A stretch of 48,339 bases of DNA from Clostridium sp. AM58-1XD. Its GTDB lineage: Bacteria; Bacillota; Clostridia; Lachnospirales; Lachnospiraceae. Below, piece after piece: positions 44,653-48,339 of the stretch; positions within the stretch are counted from its first letter, which is position 1; each line of letters starts with the position of its first letter. The DNA is taken from the NCBI RefSeq assembly GCF_003464085.1, contig NZ_QSDR01000031.1, positions 1-48,339 on the forward strand, given 5' to 3'. Position numbers and translations under genes: made by a program. The notes beneath the pieces are model-generated. The model had not been told where the DNA came from. It made no database searches and saw only the letters and a list, made by a program, of their open reading frames with translations.

Positions 44653-46644
44653 TTATCTCCCCGCTAATTGTGTTTCAAACTCATTAATTTTATCAAATAA
44701 ATATCGAGCTCCAACTCTATTACCCATATTCTCTTCCGCAATTTCGCCATCAGTATCTTTAATAAATATAATCACCTGTTCAGCTACTTTTGGCAATGTA
44801 TCACATACAGTTTTTATTCGGGCTTTATCGAATGCAGAAAGCGGCGCATCCATAACCAGCGGATATGCCTCTGTAAGCAACATTGCATTTTCATCAGTAT
44901 CATTTTCTCTAGCTAATCTTATCACCCCTGCTATAAATGCAAAAATAACAGAAATACTCTGTGCAGTTGATGTTTCAATGTCACCAATATATCCATCAAA
45001 ATTATCCACTGTTACTTGAATATTATATTTTTCATCGAGAGAAAGCGAAAATCCCCCATTGTAAATCTCCTTGAATATTTCATTAACTGTTTTTTCTAGT
45101 TTTTCTCTAGTTTCTTGCTCTTTTTCCTTATATATTGCATTCAACTGTTGATATATATATACCGCATATGCTTTAAACCGTGCAACTCTCCTATTATTTT
45201 CATCTTTTAAACTTAATTCATTAATATTAGTCTCACAACGTTCTCGCTTGGTTTGAAGCTTACCTCGTTCTTCTATTAATCGGTCATGCTCTATATCCAT
45301 TTTTTTCAATTCTGTATTATAATATGTATACCTTTTTTGTAATTCACCAACATTTGCCATTCCCTCAAGCTTTTTATTTATACTTTCAATTTGATGTAAA
45401 ACCTCGTCATAATCATTTTCAAAATTTCTAACAATGGAATATTTTTCACTTAATTCGTCAAATGTACCATCTGCGGCTTTTGATTTCAACTCGCATTCCC
45501 TTATAAATTGACCTATAATAGTTCCAACTGATTGAGGCGGAATATAGTCTAGCAGTCTCATTAACTCTTTATGTGCATCATTTCCAAATTCTATCTCTCG
45601 ACCGCATAAACATGTACCACGCTTAATTAAATACTGCACAGTTCTTGCATGTATATCTGGAATTCCTGTATCTATTTTATTTGAACTTGCCAACTCTTGT
45701 AGTGCATCATATATTAATTTTTGTGACATCCATGACGTTACCCTATTATTAAGCAACTGAATAATACCCACAGTATTGTTAACTTTACTAATAGTCAAAC
45801 CATTCAATTTTTTATTTAGTTTTATACGCTCTTGTGCATATTTTTCACTATCTTTATTATCTGAAATCCTTTGTTCTATTTCTTTTACCTTATCACTTAC
45901 TGTTAATCGTTCATTATCAATCTCTACTAATCTACTATCAATTTCCTGTAACCGAGTATCATATCGATCCATTTCATTTGTATATTCCGAAATCTTACTG
46001 TCACTTTTACTATCATAATCTTTTTCATAACTTTTTATTACCGAATTCTGAGAACGTCCATTAAGATGATCTAATGCTGCTGAGAATGCACTTAGCCCCA
46101 AGAGCCTTTTAACAGCCTCAGCAAATTCAGGACTTCTTCCCCTTCTAATCTCTTTACTCATATTTCCAATTCGTTCTCCATCAAAAAAGAAATATCTAGA
46201 TAGTTCCTTGGGTAAAATCTCCTTCATTCTAAATTCAGTTTCAGTATCCTTGATAAATTCTGTTTGCCCATCCACATTCTTGTAGGCAATTCGAAAAATT
46301 GTATTATTAGGGCGTTTTAACCCTCCTACAGAATCTGTTGTATATTTTTGCTCACGAATCATAGTATAATCTACATCTAAATGTCTTAACAGTAACTCTA
46401 CCTTTACAATGCATTCCTGATTAGGTCCCATTTCTTGTGCTTTAATTTTATTGAGCACTTCTGTATCTTCAAAATCTGTGTCTCCATATAAACACCACGT
46501 AAATGCCTGCGCTAAAGTAGTTTTTCCCGATCCATTTTCCCCCATGATGATAGTAACATTTCTATCAGGATCTGTTGAGAATTGGATGGACTGTTCATTT
46601 CTAAACTGACGAAAATCACGAAGTTTCATCTCTTTTAGTAACAT
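44653..46644 (-). CDS. DndD/Rad50-like SMC-type ATPase
   Basis: 663 residues. Walker A GENGSGKTT (35-43), the family motif YFFFDGERI (151-159), two long coiled coils around a CLCG zinc-hook-like turn (345-348), a degenerate signature ETSTAQSISV (557-566) and Walker B LVMDAP (596-601) are in order. This is the DndD arrangement. In phosphorothioation systems DndD supports DNA nicking and sulphur insertion; in Rad50-like roles it gates a nuclease. It overlaps the 61-residue gene by ten bases. Confidence 0.88.
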   Translation of the reverse strand: MLLKEMKLRDFRQFRNEQSIQFSTDPDRNVTIIMGENGSGKTTLAQAFTWCLYGDTDFEDTEVLNKIKAQEMGPNQECIVKVELLLRHLDVDYTMIREQKYTTDSVGGLKRPNNTIFRIAYKNVDGQTEFIKDTETEFRMKEILPKELSRYFFFDGERIGNMSKEIRRGRSPEFAEAVKRLLGLSAFSAALDHLNGRSQNSVIKSYEKDYDSKSDSKISEYTNEMDRYDTRLQEIDSRLVEIDNERLTVSDKVKEIEQRISDNKDSEKYAQERIKLNKKLNGLTISKVNNTVGIIQLLNNRVTSWMSQKLIYDALQELASSNKIDTGIPDIHARTVQYLIKRGTCLCGREIEFGNDAHKELMRLLDYIPPQSVGTIIGQFIRECELKSKAADGTFDELSEKYSIVRNFENDYDEVLHQIESINKKLEGMANVGELQKRYTYYNTELKKMDIEHDRLIEERGKLQTKRERCETNINELSLKDENNRRVARFKAYAVYIYQQLNAIYKEKEQETREKLEKTVNEIFKEIYNGGFSLSLDEKYNIQVTVDNFDGYIGDIETSTAQSISVIFAFIAGVIRLARENDTDENAMLLTEAYPLVMDAPLSAFDKARIKTVCDTLPKVAEQVIIFIKDTDGEIAEENMGNRVGARYLFDKINEFETQLAGR

Positions 46645-46820
46645 TCCACTTCCTCCTCTATCATCTTCTTGATTTTTCTAATCATTTTTAAATTATCAAG
46701 TTCTTTTGTACTAAGATTCTTTTTTTCATTAATAATTATCTTTCTCATCATCTTTTGAGCTTTATCCGTATCCACTTCAATTCCATTAACCATCACAATT
46801 TCATTCACTTTTGTACTCAT
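46635..46820 (-). CDS. 61-residue protein between helicase and ATPase
   Basis: Not recognised. A small charged protein with one or two helices (KAQKMMRKIIINEKKNL, MIRKIKKMIEEEVECY). GGAGGG eight bases before the ATG supports it, and it overlaps both neighbours by short stretches, so it is part of the operon. It could be a linker or inhibitor of the ATPase or helicase; this is a guess. Confidence 0.7.
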   Translation of the reverse strand: MSTKVNEIVMVNGIEVDTDKAQKMMRKIIINEKKNLSTKELDNLKMIRKIKKMIEEEVECY

Positions 46821-48339
46821 CAGAAAATCCCTCCCAATTTTCTATATCATATTTTTGTAAATCATAAGCCTCAATAATATCATCAATAATTATATTGGCT
46901 TGACTTCCATTCATGGCTAAACGAGCAAACTCTTTAGCACGGGATAATTCATTTTTAACTAATGTCAATTCTCTTTTCATTCGTTCTTCTGTAAGTGATG
47001 GAACTTTTTCTAGCTTTCGTGGTAATGTTATAAAATCATATATCTCTGCGTAGTCTTTTCCCTCTGCCAATCTCAAAACTCTGCCTCTTCGTTGAATATA
47101 TTCTTTAGGATTTGTCGTACTAGCCAAGATAAAAGCCACCTTTATTTTAGGAATATTGACACCTTCATCTAAGCACTTAATGGCTATTAATGCCTGCAAG
47201 TTATCTCCTTTTGAAAATTCATTCTTTAAAATCACTCGCTCCTCTATATCTTCATTAGAGGTAAATTGAGAAACCTTCATATTCAATTTGTTACCCAATA
47301 TACTGGTTACCGCATCAATTTGCCTCAACTCTTCTTCTTCAATAGTTGTATAGTCCTGGTTAAAATCTGTTATAGTTGTTGCACCACAATATACTAAAAT
47401 ATGCTTATCGTGAATATAGGGTAAAATTTCCCTTTCCAAAGCAGCAAGCTTATTAACAGCTCCCGCAACCAGCCTAGCCCTAGTTAAAGCAAGACGTTTT
47501 CCTTTTTCGTTTAGTGCAAACTTCCCTCTTTTGTTTTTTATAAAACATTTTTGGATTTGGATTGTTAATGCATCATACCTTTCTCGCTCCTCATCCTCCA
47601 ACGTAACAATCACTGGATAATATTTGTATTTTGTCAATTTTCCCTCTTCAATTGCCTGCTCTAATGTATATTCAATACATTTTGTCCCAAAATAATTATA
47701 CAGTGAGGCTGTACCCTCTTCATCGCAATGTCTATCTAAAGTAGCTGATAACGCAAGTCTATATTGAAATTTATTATTTAGTAAATTTCTCAAACTTTCA
47801 GCTCCAAAATTGTGAGCTTCATCTATTATTAAAAGCGCTGAACCGCGTATTTTCTTAATTTGATTTTGGACAAACTCTGTAGAATAAGTAGCATTAGTTG
47901 TAATAAAACAAAAAAAATCTCTTTTTTTAACTTTTAATTTTTGGTCTCTAACAGCATTCTCTAATAAAGATTTCCAATTTTTTTGCCTGGAGTTGCTATA
48001 ACCTATGATAGGTTTAATATTAAATTTTTTTATGTCTTCAACCCATTGTTCAACTAAGTGTTGATACGGGCACGCTATAATAACCGCAAGCTGATTATGT
48101 ACATATTCCGACAAAGCTACAACTGCACCAAGTCCAGTATAAGTTTTTCCGGTTCCTGTTGCCATATCAAAAATTCCTGTATATTTATTTATTTTCCAAT
48201 TCTCTATTGCTTTAATTTGATAATCATGAAATCGAACATTATACGGAATTCGTGGAATATTTATATAATCTTCTGTGTTATTAATCTCTTCAAATTTATC
48301 ATTTTCATCAAAGTAATGCTTTATTTCTTCATAACAAAT
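46801..48339 (-). CDS. SF2 helicase (DEAH type, restriction/repair-like), truncated by window edge
   Basis: At least 511 codons, open at the right edge. Upstream of the first ATG the frame continues with RFHDYQIKAIENW, the Q-motif region, so the gene starts outside the window. Motifs: I MATGTGKT, Ia ACPYQHLVEQW, II IIDEAHNFG, III ALSATLD, V CLDEGVNIP, VI QRRGRVLR. It resembles restriction-linked helicases, including those tied to DNA phosphorothioation. No nuclease domain is seen in the visible part. It is the first operon gene in view. Confidence 0.9.
   Translation of the reverse strand: MCYEEIKHYFDENDKFEEINNTEDYINIPRIPYNVRFHDYQIKAIENWKINKYTGIFDMATGTGKTYTGLGAVVALSEYVHNQLAVIIACPYQHLVEQWVEDIKKFNIKPIIGYSNSRQKNWKSLLENAVRDQKLKVKKRDFFCFITTNATYSTEFVQNQIKKIRGSALLIIDEAHNFGAESLRNLLNNKFQYRLALSATLDRHCDEEGTASLYNYFGTKCIEYTLEQAIEEGKLTKYKYYPVIVTLEDEERERYDALTIQIQKCFIKNKRGKFALNEKGKRLALTRARLVAGAVNKLAALEREILPYIHDKHILVYCGATTITDFNQDYTTIEEEELRQIDAVTSILGNKLNMKVSQFTSNEDIEERVILKNEFSKGDNLQALIAIKCLDEGVNIPKIKVAFILASTTNPKEYIQRRGRVLRLAEGKDYAEIYDFITLPRKLEKVPSLTEERMKRELTLVKNELSRAKEFARLAMNGSQANIIIDDIIEAYDLQKYDIENWEGFSDEYKSE

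Noticed and set aside
41196..48339. Calling the island a standard dnd (DNA phosphorothioation) cluster
   Set aside because: Only DndB-like and DndD-like members are visible; DndC and DndE are absent from the window and the sigma factor and GIY-YIG gene are not standard parts.

Overview
The window reads as chromosome of a low-GC, Gram-positive anaerobe of the Clostridia, most likely a Lachnospiraceae-type gut bacterium. This is inferred from protein style (DUF951 next to rpsF-ssb-rpsR, the divergent clostridial IMP dehydrogenase, zinc-ribbon TIR and SPFH proteins, TctABC sugar-acid cassette), strong AGGAGG ribosome sites and near-consensus sigma-A promoters. No RNA genes, CRISPR arrays or complete insertion sequences were seen.

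Layout. 1-1700: an XRE regulator and two unassigned small genes. 1.7-6 kb: housekeeping on the minus strand, rpsR-ssb-rpsF with a probable autoregulatory leader, then DUF951, Sir2, GNAT and DUF2156. 6-13.5 kb: galE, broken rpoN, a nitroreductase (plus strand), GNAT, ZIP metal transporter, broken pyrG and a solitary MazF-type toxin. 13.5-19 kb: a Cache-GGDEF diguanylate cyclase coupled to a solute-binding lipoprotein, AlkA-type glycosylase, Smr protein and an RsmH paralogue. 19-23.6 kb: a divergent pair formed by a zinc-ribbon/TPR/TIR/membrane protein and an SPFH zinc-ribbon protein followed by a small membrane protein, a candidate membrane-surveillance or immunity module. 23.8-25.3 kb: guaB. 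25.4-32.9 kb: a sugar-acid uptake and catabolism operon (TctABC, enolase-superfamily dehydratase, two DapA-family lyases) with a divergent LysR regulator. 33-36.3 kb: asd and an AlaX-type editing protein with a divergent LysR regulator. 36.5-40 kb: a PHP hydrolase and a GGDEF-EAL protein.

40.2-41.2 kb is a scar of IS66-family transposase fragments. Beyond it (41.2-48.3 kb, running off the right edge) lies an AT-rich minus-strand operon unlike the rest: SF2 helicase, a 61-residue protein, a DndD/Rad50-like ATPase, a 172-residue unknown, a full sigma-70-like factor, a GIY-YIG domain protein and a DGQHR (DndB-like) protein. It resembles DNA-phosphorothioation-associated or related defence islands, but DndC (sulfurtransferase) and DndE are not in view and the sigma factor is unusual. 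It is the best candidate for an undescribed system.

Six single-base frame lesions occur in five otherwise well-conserved genes (rpoN twice, pyrG, the SPFH gene, tctC, the enolase-family dehydratase). Each is repaired by adding one base. Because pyrG is normally essential and the flanking sequences are undamaged, sequencing error is at least as likely as decay; these genes are listed as pseudogenes with that caveat.
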